Shown here in pieces: positions 8,660 to 17,343 of a DNA stretch of 64,000 bases. The notes beneath the pieces were generated by a model that did no database searches, was not told the DNA's origin, and saw only the letters and a list, made by a program, of their open reading frames with translations. Position numbers and translations under genes: made by a program. Every line of letters begins with the position of its first letter. The stretch's first letter is position 1. Source of the DNA: Bifidobacterium sp. N4G05 (GTDB taxonomy: Bacteria; Actinomycetota; Actinomycetes; Actinomycetales; Bifidobacteriaceae); assembly GCF_002742445.1 (NCBI RefSeq), contig NZ_NJNQ01000001.1, positions 124,001 through 188,000 of the forward strand, written 5' to 3'.

Positions 8660-8826
8660 ATGCGCATCGCCATCGTCGAAGACTATGACGCCGAACGCCA
8701 ACCGATGGCCGTCATGTGCACGGAATATTTCAAACGAAGCCATGCAAACGGCATCACGGCACGACGTCGTTCGATTATGATGGCACACCGTTCCGCACTT
8801 CTGTCATGCTGTGCTTGGATGACTGA
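8660..8826 (+). pseudogene. Remnant of a LytTR-type response regulator gene
   Basis: After a good ribosome-binding site (GGGAGGTGAA) the frame reads MRIAIVEDYDAERQPM, the typical start of a response-regulator receiver domain with its acidic pair. About 34 codons on, the sensible reading moves to another frame (TTSFDYDGTPFRTSV) and stops at 8826. The rest of the receiver domain, any output domain and any partner kinase gene are absent, so this looks like a truncated and frameshifted relic. A perfect 13-bp tandem duplication (AATCTGCATGGGA at 8626 and 8639) runs into its ribosome-binding site. Confidence 0.5.
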
Positions 8827-8893
8827 TTGTTCGCCCATCAGACGCGATTCGTTCCGTATGATAGGCGTCTTGCGGCTTTCGTAGGGTAGAGAC

Positions 8894-10174
8894 ATGACGA
8901 TTACGGTTTCTACAGACGGTTCCGCTTTGGGTAATCCGAATGGTCCGATGGGTTGGGGTTGGGCCGATCACGAACTCGCGACGGGCGGCAAGCCGGGACA
9001 CCACCATGAAGGTGATTGCGACGCCGGTGGAGCAACGAACGGCACCAACCAGATCGGCGAACTGTGCGCGGTGTTGGAGGCGTTGCGCGCGCATCCCGGT
9101 TCCGAACCGTTGGTGATCGAAACCGATTCGCAGTATGCGATCAACTGTTCCACCACGTGGGTACATGGCTGGAAGAAGAACGGCTGGAAGAACTCGCAGA
9201 AGAAGCCGGTGAAGAACGCGGATTTGATTCGCGCAATCGACGCCGAGATTTCCAAACGTCCTGGATCGGTGAAATTCGTATGGGTCAAGGGCCATGCCGG
9301 CAATGCGGGCAACGAGAAGGTGGATGAGCTTGCGCGCACTTATGCCGGCGATTGCCGTTCGAAGGTTCGCGAAGGATATCTTCCTTTGGAGGGCTGGCAA
9401 TCGCTGCTGGCTTCCGAATACTCGCAAGGCACCGATGTTCCCGACGATGCGCAGATGCTGCTCGACGGCAAAATCACTTCGGACGAATACCATATCGGAC
9501 GTGGACAGGGCGAATCCGCCGACGGTTCTCCGACCAACGTTCTGATGGATGTGTCCGATCCGGAACCGCGGCCGCGTTCCATAGCGGACATGCTGGTGGA
9601 GTCCGAAGGCTACCCCGCACCCGACGAGGCGACGTTGCCGTTGCCCCCAAACGGAATGACGGCAGAATCCGACAAAATGCTGGAACCGACCACCGTGCTT
9701 GCCACGACCGCATCCGACGCCACGCCATCCGATACCGCGACGTCCGACTCCACGCCATCCGATACCACTGCACCGCACAAATCATATGCGGAAATGCTGA
9801 TCAAAACGGATTATTTCCCGCGTGAAGACGCAGAAAATGCATCCGACGGAACGGCGCAGCCAACGCAATCCGAGCAATCGGCGACGCAGTCTGATGAAAT
9901 CGTCGACTCCCTGAAATCACCAGAAACACAGGAATCGCAAGCAGGCGCACCACAATCGGCGACGCAACCGCAACAATCCCAGCAACCACGCCGGAAAAGC
10001 CCTTCGGGACTGTCGGTGTCGGGCACCATTCGTTTCACTCCCCCGCCAAATTCCAGTCCGACGTTCGACGGCGGACTCCGCCGTATTTGCGGCTACATCG
10101 CGGTGGAAGGGTATGTGCAGGGCGATGGCACACTGGTATTGGAGGACGCGCCGTTCGCAGTCAAACACAATTAG
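8894..10174 (+). CDS. rnhA: Ribonuclease HI with long C-terminal extension
   Basis: Residues 1-155 form an RNase HI domain that cuts RNA in RNA-DNA hybrids. Visible catalytic residues are D8 (STDGSALG), E56 (QIGELCA), D78 (IETDSQYA) and D144 (EKVDELAR), with H134 in VKGHAGNAGN. A His/Gly/Asp-rich insertion lies at 32-50. The remaining 270 residues are unusual: a Ser/Thr/Gln/Pro-rich, probably disordered region that contains two similar motifs, RSIADMLVESEGYP (228-241) and KSYAEMLIKTDYFP (296-309), ending in a hydrophobic segment at 371-426 (GLSVSGTIRF, then GYIAVEGYVQGDGTLVLEDA). The tail's role is unknown. The gene stands alone, between a decay zone and rpiA. Confidence 0.88.
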   Translation: MTITVSTDGSALGNPNGPMGWGWADHELATGGKPGHHHEGDCDAGGATNGTNQIGELCAVLEALRAHPGSEPLVIETDSQYAINCSTTWVHGWKKNGWKNSQKKPVKNADLIRAIDAEISKRPGSVKFVWVKGHAGNAGNEKVDELARTYAGDCRSKVREGYLPLEGWQSLLASEYSQGTDVPDDAQMLLDGKITSDEYHIGRGQGESADGSPTNVLMDVSDPEPRPRSIADMLVESEGYPAPDEATLPLPPNGMTAESDKMLEPTTVLATTASDATPSDTATSDSTPSDTTAPHKSYAEMLIKTDYFPREDAENASDGTAQPTQSEQSATQSDEIVDSLKSPETQESQAGAPQSATQPQQSQQPRRKSPSGLSVSGTIRFTPPPNSSPTFDGGLRRICGYIAVEGYVQGDGTLVLEDAPFAVKHN

Positions 10175-10348
10175 CGGAATCGCACACCGAAACCCATATC
10201 CCCATCCAAAAAAGCGCGTGAAACACCTCGTGAAAACATTTGCCAGCAATTGATTGCACATCATCGGCCAAGACATGTCGACAAACGTACAAAAATCAAC
10301 ACATCCGATAATATGGAGACGGTCTTAACCCCATATCGAAGGAGGATC

Positions 10349-11047
10349 ATGGACAAGGCACAGCAGGACGCATTGAAGAAAGCAGCCGGCATCGAAGCTG
10401 CCAAGCTGATTCAGAACGGCATGATCGCAGGTCTGGGCACCGGCTCGACCGTGCGTTTCCTGGTCGACGAGCTCGGTCGCCGCGTGCAGGAGGAAGGCCT
10501 GGAGTTCACCGGCGTGACCACTTCTCGCCGCACCCAGGAGCAGGCCGAAGGCTACGGCATCAAGATCGTCGACATCGATGACGTTGATCACATCGACGTG
10601 ACCATTGACGGCGCCGACGAGGTCGACAAGAACTTCAACGGCATCAAGGGCGGCGGCGCTGCCCTGCTGTGGGAGAAGATCGTGGCCACCAACTCCAACA
10701 AGATCGTGTGGATCGTGGACGAATCCAAGGTCGTCGACACCATTGGCAAGTTCCCGCTGCCGGTCGAGGTGATTCCGTTCGGCGCAGGCCAGGTCGTCAA
10801 GAAGTTCGAAGCACGCGGCTACAAGCCGGTGCTGCGCCTCGACGCCGAAGGTCATCCGGTACGTACCGACGAAAACAACTATGTGGTCGACCTGCACCTC
10901 GAGTGCATCGAACACCCGGAAGCTCTGGCCGAAGACCTCATCAACACCGTCGGCGTGGTGGAGCACGGCCTGTTCCTGCACATGGTGGATCAGGTCATCG
11001 TAGGCGATCCAAACGGCCCGCGCGTGCTCACCAACTCCAACAAATGA
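10349..11047 (+). CDS. rpiA: Ribose-5-phosphate isomerase A
   Basis: This 232-residue enzyme interconverts ribose 5-phosphate and ribulose 5-phosphate, feeding the phosphoketolase pathway and nucleotide synthesis. The family motifs are present: [10 protein letters not shown] in the phosphate loop, DGADEVD, and [11 protein letters not shown] with its catalytic glutamate; the C-terminus [13 protein letters not shown] is typical. The ATG at 10349 has an ideal GGAGG site four bases upstream. The frame is open further upstream (to 10250), but that part has no family similarity. Confidence 0.97.
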   Translation: MDKAQQDALKKAAGIEAAKLIQNGMIAGLGTGSTVRFLVDELGRRVQEEGLEFTGVTTSRRTQEQAEGYGIKIVDIDDVDHIDVTIDGADEVDKNFNGIKGGGAALLWEKIVATNSNKIVWIVDESKVVDTIGKFPLPVEVIPFGAGQVVKKFEARGYKPVLRLDAEGHPVRTDENNYVVDLHLECIEHPEALAEDLINTVGVVEHGLFLHMVDQVIVGDPNGPRVLTNSNK

Positions 11048-11083
11048 GATTAGAGCAGTAGAGGAAGTTCCGCGAACCCTTAT

Positions 11084-11120
11084 GAGGCTGTGCGTTCACA
11101 TCGAACGCACAGCCTCATTT
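11084..11120 (+). terminator. Terminator of rpiA
   Basis: GAGGCTGTGCGTT pairs perfectly with AACGCACAGCCTC around a 7-base loop, followed by ATTTGCATTTATT. It lies 36 bases after the rpiA stop. Confidence 0.75.
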
Positions 11121-11196
11121 GCATTTATTGACTTTGATGTTGCATTTTGCCTGTGACTTCGTTTTCGTGATTTTCGTTTATTTCCTTGAGATATGC

Positions 11197-11238
11197 AAAA
11201 ATCCCGCATATCAGAGAAAAGATATGCGGGATTTTGTT
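11197..11238. terminator. Bidirectional terminator between rpiA and the bS22 gene
   Basis: AAAATCCCGCATATC and GATATGCGGGATTTT form a 12-bp perfect stem with an 8-base loop and T-rich tracts on both strands. It would end the leftward bS22 transcript and any rpiA read-through. Confidence 0.85.
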
Positions 11239-11266
11239 TAAGCGACGCTTCAACCGCGCCTGAAGA

Positions 11267-11356
11267 CTACTTGCGCTGGTGGCGAGTCTTACGAAGCAGT
11301 TTGCGGTGCTTCTTCTTGCTCATGCGCTTGCGGCGCTTCTTGATGACCGAGCCCAT
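11267..11356 (-). CDS. Small ribosomal protein bS22 (AURKAIP1/COX24-like)
   Basis: A 29-residue, extremely basic protein, MGSVIKKRRKRMSKKKHRKL then LRKTRHQRK. The pattern matches the short AURKAIP1/COX24-domain proteins conserved in actinobacteria, one of which was found as ribosomal protein bS22 in mycobacterial ribosome structures. The ATG at 11354-11356 follows GGAGG at a normal distance, and a strong terminator lies 29 bases after the stop, so this is a free-standing gene. It is easy to miss because of its size. Confidence 0.85.
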   Translation of the reverse strand: MGSVIKKRRKRMSKKKHRKLLRKTRHQRK

Positions 11357-11558
11357 CTCAGCCTCCGTTCTTAAACTCAAAGGGTAAAAGTTTGCAACTT
11401 GCCCAATACTACACTGCTTCGGGGACGAACGCGCACAACCGCATTCACATGGTGGAAGCACGCACCCCTTTATTGGAAAGTCAGATCAACCACAATCCTC
11501 ATAGGACACGACAGAATTATGCGTGCATCATGCGAGTCTAGTATCCGACCACCAAATG

Positions 11559-12185
11559 TCACAGCGGAAACTGCTGGTAGAAGCGCTGCACCGAATCCTT
11601 GGCACCAGTGGCTTGGAACACCACGGTATCGTTACGCCAGACGGCAATGGCCTTGGTCTCATCGTTCGGATCGGTTTTGGCACTGTAGGAGCCGGTAGCC
11701 TCGCCGGAAACCTTCACATTGCCGCTGCCCAGCTCCTTGCCAGTCATGGCGCCGGTCAGATTGTCGTACTGGCTTTGCGCATCCTTGTCTTGGGACCACT
11801 GCGCCACTTCAAGAGTGACTTCCTGACCGTCCGTGCCAGTTGAATACGTCAGCGTGTACTCCTCAACCGGAGACGCGCCGCTCCAGGAAGTGCTGGCATC
11901 GGCCTTGGTACGTGCGAAATTCAGTACGGAATCAGGCATGGCCTTCAGCAGTTCGCTGGCATTATCCGGCAAAGCCACCGCGTCGATGGACGGCGTGGTC
12001 GGTTCGGAGGCATCCTGCGACGCTCCCCGAGAAGTGGTGCCTTGAGAGCTCGCCCCGTCACCCTTGTTCAACGCCCAGCCGGGCCAAATAAAAGCGGATA
12101 CCAAAGCGAGTACAACCACCAAAGCGGCGGCAACGACAGCCACAATCAGCTTGCCATGGGAAGAGGAAGTTTGCGTATTAGACAT
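11559..12185 (-). CDS. Membrane-anchored protein of unknown function
   Basis: I do not recognise this 208-residue protein. It has a short cytosolic start (MSNTQTSSSHGK), one membrane segment at about 13-34 (LIVAVVAAALVVVLALVSAFIW), a Ser/Thr/Gly-rich linker to about 65, and an extracellular domain with alternating polar and hydrophobic strands ending KDSVQRFYQQFPL. There are no cysteines, and no catalytic motif stands out. It diverges from radA across 127 bases. The layout suggests a single-pass surface protein with a small folded domain. Confidence 0.8.
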   Translation of the reverse strand: MSNTQTSSSHGKLIVAVVAAALVVVLALVSAFIWPGWALNKGDGASSQGTTSRGASQDASEPTTPSIDAVALPDNASELLKAMPDSVLNFARTKADASTSWSGASPVEEYTLTYSTGTDGQEVTLEVAQWSQDKDAQSQYDNLTGAMTGKELGSGNVKVSGEATGSYSAKTDPNDETKAIAVWRNDTVVFQATGAKDSVQRFYQQFPL

Positions 12186-12312
12186 GGCTGTTATTCTTTC
12201 ACATCCGCAAGACGCTCAAATCCGGACGACACAATCGCGCAGCACCCCCGCATCAGTACCCCCTTAGCATCGCGGCGAACGCTTGTCTCAAAATATCCGT
12301 ATTGTCGGCGGT

Positions 12313-13731
12313 ATGGCAAAGACGTCCTCACAATTTGTATGTTCCGAATGCGGCTGGAACGGCCCGAAATGGCTGGGCCGCTGCCCCGAATGCGGCCAGT
12401 GGGGCACCATCGAGGAATTTCATGAGGCCCGTCCCGCCGCTTCGAAACGCACCGCGGCTCCTGGGCGCACATCGCGCACGCAATCGCATGCGGTGCCCGC
12501 TTCCGCCGCAAAGCCCATCACGGAAATCGGTACGGAAAACATTTCCAGAATCAGCACGGGTTTCACAGAATTCAACCGCATACTCGGCGGCGGCATCGTA
12601 CCCGGCTCTGTGACGCTCATCGCAGGCGAGCCGGGCATCGGCAAATCAACGCTGCTGCTGGAAACCGCCGGCAACGTGGCCCGTCTTTGTGCGGCGCAAC
12701 CGGAACGCAACACGGTACTGTACATTTCCGGCGAGGAATCGCAAGCGCAGGTGCGTATGCGGGCCTCACGCATAGGCGCTGTCGAACCTAATCTGCTACT
12801 GGCCGCCACCACCGACCTGTCGACCGTGCTCGGACTGATCGAGCAAAGCAAGCCTGCGCTGGCCATCGTCGATTCCGCGCAGACCATCGTCTCGCAGGAA
12901 GTCGACGGAATTTCCGGAGGGTCGACGCAGGTGCGCGAAGTGGCGAGCGCCCTGATCGACACCGCAAAAACGCTTGATATTCCAGTATTATTGGTCGGTC
13001 ATGTCACCAAAGACGGCTCGATTGCCGGCCCGCGCACGCTGGAGCATCTCGTTGATGTGGTCTGCCAGTTCGAAGGGGACGCTGAAACCGCGTTGCGTAT
13101 GCTGCGCGCGGTGAAGAATCGTTTCGGCCCCACCGATGAGGTCGGCTGTTTCGATATGAGCGGCGAAGGCATCGAAGAGGTGACGGACCCGTCGGGGCTT
13201 TTTCTGTCGTCTTCCAATTCCGCCAATCCCACTTCGGTGGAAGGCACGTGCGTGACATTCACGTTGGATGGGCATCGCAGTCTTCCCATCGAAGTGCAGT
13301 CGCTCGTTACCAAATCCGTGCTGCCGACGCCTCGACGTGCGGCAAACGGCGTGGATGCGAACCGCATCGCCATGCTGGTGGCGGTGCTATACCGGCATGG
13401 CAACGTCAATCTTCTGGCGAACGACCTGTATATTTCTACGATTGCCGGAGGTCAGGCACGTGAGCCGGGCTGCGATCTGGCGATTGTGGGCGCGTTGGCG
13501 AGCGCCGCGAAGTCGAAGGCGATCGGCCGCACCACGTGTGCGATCGGTGAGATTTCGTTGACCGGGCAGGTGCGTCCGGTGCCTCGACTGGAATACCGGT
13601 TGCGCGAAGCCGCCCGTCTTGGCTTCACCACCGCTGTAGTGCCGACATTACGTAGGGAAATCGCGATTCCCGGATTGTCGATCGTTCAGGTCGACATATT
13701 GCAGGATGCGCTTGGCGCCATGTTGCGATAG
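12313..13731 (+). CDS. radA: DNA repair protein RadA
   Basis: This 472-residue RecA-like ATPase helps process recombination intermediates and branch migration. It has the N-terminal zinc finger (C10, C13, C24, C27), Walker A GEPGIGKST at 105-113, the RadA-specific KNRFG motif in RAVKNRFGPTDEVG, and the C-terminal Lon-like domain (GCDLAIVGALASAAKSKAI). Start ATG 12313 gives the family N-terminus MAKTSSQFVCSECGW; no strong ribosome-binding site is visible, so the message may have a short leader. The length is normal. Confidence 0.96.
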   Translation: MAKTSSQFVCSECGWNGPKWLGRCPECGQWGTIEEFHEARPAASKRTAAPGRTSRTQSHAVPASAAKPITEIGTENISRISTGFTEFNRILGGGIVPGSVTLIAGEPGIGKSTLLLETAGNVARLCAAQPERNTVLYISGEESQAQVRMRASRIGAVEPNLLLAATTDLSTVLGLIEQSKPALAIVDSAQTIVSQEVDGISGGSTQVREVASALIDTAKTLDIPVLLVGHVTKDGSIAGPRTLEHLVDVVCQFEGDAETALRMLRAVKNRFGPTDEVGCFDMSGEGIEEVTDPSGLFLSSSNSANPTSVEGTCVTFTLDGHRSLPIEVQSLVTKSVLPTPRRAANGVDANRIAMLVAVLYRHGNVNLLANDLYISTIAGGQAREPGCDLAIVGALASAAKSKAIGRTTCAIGEISLTGQVRPVPRLEYRLREAARLGFTTAVVPTLRREIAIPGLSIVQVDILQDALGAMLR

Positions 13732-13843
13732 TACACACCCTACATACCGTTTTCGCATGTATGCGCGCGAAGCATATACATTATGCTTATGCAGCTGCAA
13801 CGCAATGCGCGGGCAGAGAAGACGGATTAAGGAAAGGTGATTC

Positions 13844-15322
13844 ATGGAACAATCGCAATTCAGTGCATGGGCCGCGGAATATTCCCAGAAAACCAATCTT
13901 TCGCTGGCCGGCACCCGCTTGCATGTCGGCGATGACGATACACAGGCATGTTTCACGCAATCAGATCTCGCCAAAGCGCAGGATTGGGGCATGATTCCCG
14001 TTTACAATCAGGCCGAATCGCAGACATACCATGCCATTGACGCAACGGTTCCCGTGGACGAAGTACCCGATGCACGCGAATTGACCGGAGCAGAGGCGAT
14101 TGATTTCGCACAGGATCATATGCCGGTGTCGGCGGAACTTATGCGCGAGGCACGACAGGATGTTGATTTCACCGGCATTCGCATTGCGGTCTGCCTGATT
14201 CTTGAGCCGAAAACCGCCGTGCTGCTCCGCCAATTGAAGCAGGCAGGAGCCATCGTCGGCGCATACTGCGGTTCTGAAGCCAATGACGAGCGCGTCGCGG
14301 CGCAGCTACGCGAAGAGGGCATTCCCGTCGCATACAATCCCGATTGGACGCCGGAGCAGGCGCATCAGGGGGCACTCGACCTGCTTGATGAGATCCGGCC
14401 GAACATCATCATCGACGATGGTGCGAGCTTCGCGCGACTGGCCGCGATGGAACGCCCCGAGCTGATGAAACACATCATAGGCGTGGCGGAAGAGACTACC
14501 AGCGGCATTCGCGCGTTCCAAGCCATGCAGGACGCCGGAGCGCTATCGTTCCCCGTTATCGCAGTCAATGACAGCATGCTGAAAACCGGTTTCGACAATG
14601 CGCACGGCACCGGCGAAACCTGCGTCACCACCATGCAGCGCATTCTCGGCCATGACTGCTTCGCAGGCAAAAACGTATGCGTGGTTGGCTATGGTCCTGT
14701 CGGACGCGGTTTCGCGCATCGCGTACGTGCGCTCGGCGCCAACGTAACCATTTGCGACACCAATCCCGTGGTCGCATTGCAGGCCGTATTCGACGGATTC
14801 GGCGCCGACGATATCAATCACGCGATTTCCGAATCCGATATCGTGATTTCCGCAACCGGCGTGCGTCACACCATCGCCATGCAGCATCTGCAGATCATGA
14901 AGCCGAATGCCGTGCTTTCGGTGATCGGAGGCATCGCCAACGAAATCGCATTGGACGAAATTGACGGTTTCCAAGCGGAGAACAAGCGTGAAATCCGCAA
15001 TCTTGACGTTCCAAGCGGACCGCGAATCCGGCTTATTTCGGAAGGCGACGGCGTCAACTACACCGTCGGAGGCGGCAATCCGATCGAAATCATGGATCTA
15101 AGCTTCGCCGTGCAGATATCAGCGGTCACGCATCTGTTGAGAAATCAAGGAAAACTGCAGAACGGACTGCAGAAGCTTGGACATGATATCGATTGCGATA
15201 TCGCCGATATCGCATTGCGCGTACGCGGCTACCAGGCAAGCCAAGCGGTAGCCGATAACGGTTACGATTGGACCCTCACCCGTTTCGCGGAAAACGAAAA
15301 GGAACAGCATCATGCAGCTTGA
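13844..15322 (+). CDS. Divergent S-adenosylhomocysteine hydrolase-like enzyme
   Basis: The 492-residue protein is related to S-adenosylhomocysteine hydrolase (NAD-dependent cleavage of SAH to homocysteine and adenosine) but differs at key sites. Conserved: EETTSG at 216-221, VNDSMLKTGFDN at 241-252 (the lysine and aspartate equivalent to the catalytic pair) and a Rossmann loop. Changed: GYGPVGRG at 282-289 instead of GYGDVGKG; IGGIANEI at 361-368 where GHFDxEI is expected, so the active-site histidine is lost; YCGSEANDERV where the usual NPLSTQDD-type motif lies; and the KPDHYRY C-terminus is missing. It may act on another S-linked nucleoside. It overlaps the following deaminase-like gene by 11 bases, so they are co-translated. 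A GGAAAGG site precedes the ATG. Confidence 0.8.
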   Translation: MEQSQFSAWAAEYSQKTNLSLAGTRLHVGDDDTQACFTQSDLAKAQDWGMIPVYNQAESQTYHAIDATVPVDEVPDARELTGAEAIDFAQDHMPVSAELMREARQDVDFTGIRIAVCLILEPKTAVLLRQLKQAGAIVGAYCGSEANDERVAAQLREEGIPVAYNPDWTPEQAHQGALDLLDEIRPNIIIDDGASFARLAAMERPELMKHIIGVAEETTSGIRAFQAMQDAGALSFPVIAVNDSMLKTGFDNAHGTGETCVTTMQRILGHDCFAGKNVCVVGYGPVGRGFAHRVRALGANVTICDTNPVVALQAVFDGFGADDINHAISESDIVISATGVRHTIAMQHLQIMKPNAVLSVIGGIANEIALDEIDGFQAENKREIRNLDVPSGPRIRLISEGDGVNYTVGGGNPIEIMDLSFAVQISAVTHLLRNQGKLQNGLQKLGHDIDCDIADIALRVRGYQASQAVADNGYDWTLTRFAENEKEQHHAA

Positions 15323-16703
15323 CAACCCCCTGCACCTGGCCGCGCATCCGCAGCCGCTCGACTCGGTGACGCTGTACAGCTCTCCGCTGATCATTCCCGT
15401 CACCGGACCGGTGGTGCTCAATGGCGCCATCGCGGTGTCCGGCAGCCGAGTGGTGCATGTGGGCACCCGACAGTGGGTGCTCGATGCGCTGAAGCACGAT
15501 ATGGCCGCCAATGGGCGCATCGTCGAACACCATTGGGACGGCATCATCACCCCCGGCCTGATCAACGCGCACACGCATCTTCAGTACACCAATATGGCCG
15601 AAGTGGGACGTGGAACCTACGACCGCTTCCGCGCCTGGGAACTCGGCTTCAACGAAGTGTACGAGAAGCTGCAGGAAACACGCCCGTGGAAGGAATCCTC
15701 ATATCAGGGCGCGCGCATGATGGTAGAAGCCGGCACGACCGCGGCAGCCGATATCGTCACCGACCCGGAAGCCGTGGGCGCGCTTGCCTCGCAGGGCATG
15801 CATGGCATCGCCTATTGGGAGGTCATGGGCTGGCATAACGACGATTGGAAAACCGATGGCATCGCCGAGTTGATTAGCAATCTCGGGCACATGCATCACG
15901 AGGGGTTGCCAAGCATCGGCATCAGCCCGCATGCTCCCTACACGTTGGAGACGGAACCGTTCGTGGATCTTCCCGACATTGCACGTCAGCTCGACATGCG
16001 ACTGCATATCCACCTGTCGGAAACGCCGATCGAGGCAGGTGAGCATGAGTCCACGCTCACCACGTATTCCGCAGCCGATTGGCGTGATGGCCAGTGGGAC
16101 AGCTACAAGCAGCTCAAGGCCGCAGGCAAGGGCGCGTCCGCCATCCAGTTCGTCGACCAGCTGGGGTCGCTCGGCCCGGACGTGCATATCGCGCATGGCG
16201 TGTGGGCCGATGCGGAGGATCGCCGCATCCTACGCCAGCGTGGGGTTGGCGTGGCACTGTGTCCGCGTTCCAACCGCATTACCGTGACAGGCAAGGACGC
16301 GCCGATCCGCCAATATCTTGAAGAGGGCAATCTGCTTGCCATCGGCACGGATTCACTGTCGAGCTCGCCCAGCCTGGACGTGCTCGACGATGCGGCCATG
16401 GTTTACGATCTGGCACGCGAGCAGGGGTACACCCGCGATGACCTGACCCACCGCATCATTCGCATGATCACCATCGGCGGCGCCGAGGAAATGGGATTGC
16501 ATGTTGGCGCGGGCCGTATCGGTCAGATCAACGCTGGTGCCACAGCCGATCTTGCGTTCTTCGACATTCCCGTCGGCACGGACTCACCCCAGGCCATCGA
16601 ACGAACCTTGGAGGATTTCGTCCGTCATGGGGCCGGCACCAACCGGGCGACCATCATTTCCGGCGATATCGTCTACAACGACGGCGCGTTCGACCTTCGC
16701 TGA
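15312..16703 (+). CDS. Amidohydrolase of the MtaD/TrzA/SsnA deaminase family
   Basis: This 463-residue metal-dependent hydrolase resembles S-adenosylhomocysteine/5'-methylthioadenosine deaminases and related aminohydrolases. All metal-site motifs are visible: HTH in LINAHTHLQYTN, HAPY in ISPHAPYTL, the histidine in LHIHLSETPIE, the histidine in VHIAHGVW, and the aspartate in AIGTDSLSSSPSLD. The start overlaps the end of the SAH-hydrolase-like gene and uses an AAAGGAA site inside it. Deamination of an adenosine-type compound is the likeliest reaction given this partner, but other ring deaminations or dehalogenations occur in the family. Confidence 0.85.
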   Translation: MQLDNPLHLAAHPQPLDSVTLYSSPLIIPVTGPVVLNGAIAVSGSRVVHVGTRQWVLDALKHDMAANGRIVEHHWDGIITPGLINAHTHLQYTNMAEVGRGTYDRFRAWELGFNEVYEKLQETRPWKESSYQGARMMVEAGTTAAADIVTDPEAVGALASQGMHGIAYWEVMGWHNDDWKTDGIAELISNLGHMHHEGLPSIGISPHAPYTLETEPFVDLPDIARQLDMRLHIHLSETPIEAGEHESTLTTYSAADWRDGQWDSYKQLKAAGKGASAIQFVDQLGSLGPDVHIAHGVWADAEDRRILRQRGVGVALCPRSNRITVTGKDAPIRQYLEEGNLLAIGTDSLSSSPSLDVLDDAAMVYDLAREQGYTRDDLTHRIIRMITIGGAEEMGLHVGAGRIGQINAGATADLAFFDIPVGTDSPQAIERTLEDFVRHGAGTNRATIISGDIVYNDGAFDLR

Positions 16704-16733
16704 CGGCACAGCGATACAAACGAAAGGAATATC

Positions 16734-17198
16734 ATGAGTGTCCCACTTGATCAGATGAGCGATTATGCCCGTGGCGTGGTGGCGGACCTTGGTCTTGAAG
16801 CCCATCCGGAAGGCGGATGGTATGTACGCGACTGGCAGTCGCCGCAAACGGACGAAGCCTCGCACCGTCCCCTGTCATCGCTGATCTACTTCCTCCTGCC
16901 GGAGGGAGACATGAGCGCCTGGCATAAGGTGGACGCCGATGAAATCTGGTTATGGCACGGTCCAGCCCCGGTCACGTTGCAATTGGGAGGCACGGGCGAT
17001 TCGCCCGCCGGCGATGGCACAGTGGAATCCATCGTGCTGGGCACGGGAATCGCTCCGGACGGCGCGCAGGGAATCCCCACCGGCCATGCCGTGGTACCTG
17101 CAGGGGTCTGGCAACGCACCGTTCCAGGAAAGGGCGACGCGCTTGTCTCCTGTGTGGTCAGTCCCGGTTTTGTGTTCGACGGATTCACGCTCGAATAA
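16734..17198 (+). CDS. Cupin-fold protein (DUF985 family)
   Basis: A 154-residue single-domain cupin. LEAHPEGGWYVRDW, SSLIYFLLPEGDMSAWHKVDADEIW and VVPAGVWQRTVP follow the DUF985 pattern. Family members bind small ligands or metals, and no reaction has been assigned with confidence. It starts 30 bases after the amidohydrolase with a good AAAGGAA site, so it is probably the third gene of the same operon. Confidence 0.85.
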   Translation: MSVPLDQMSDYARGVVADLGLEAHPEGGWYVRDWQSPQTDEASHRPLSSLIYFLLPEGDMSAWHKVDADEIWLWHGPAPVTLQLGGTGDSPAGDGTVESIVLGTGIAPDGAQGIPTGHAVVPAGVWQRTVPGKGDALVSCVVSPGFVFDGFTLE

Positions 17199-17214
17199 CG
17201 CGAGTCCGTCGATA

Positions 17215-17275
17215 ATGCGATATCACATAATGCGATATCGCGTGCGCCGTTTCAGAAACATCAATAGTCTATAGT
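17215..17275 (+). promoter_or_regulatory. Direct repeat and candidate promoter before the ABC transporter
   Basis: The decamer ATGCGATATC occurs at 17215-17224 and again at 17230-17239, 15 bases apart, and the second copy extends into the palindrome GCGATATCGC. A TATAGT at 17270-17275 is a good -10 element, but the -35 is weak, as often seen in activated promoters. This suggests a regulated promoter for the transporter genes. The function of the repeat is inference. Confidence 0.4.
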
Positions 17276-17343
17276 GGCGTACGTTCATTATGGACAAGAA
17301 GAATCGCGCTTTACACGCAGCATGAAGACAAGGGTAAAGAAAA

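Noticed and set aside
13732..13843. SAH or SAM riboswitch before the SAH-hydrolase-like gene
   Set aside because: The 112-base leader is short, and I could not find the conserved core of either riboswitch by eye. A covariance-model search would settle it.
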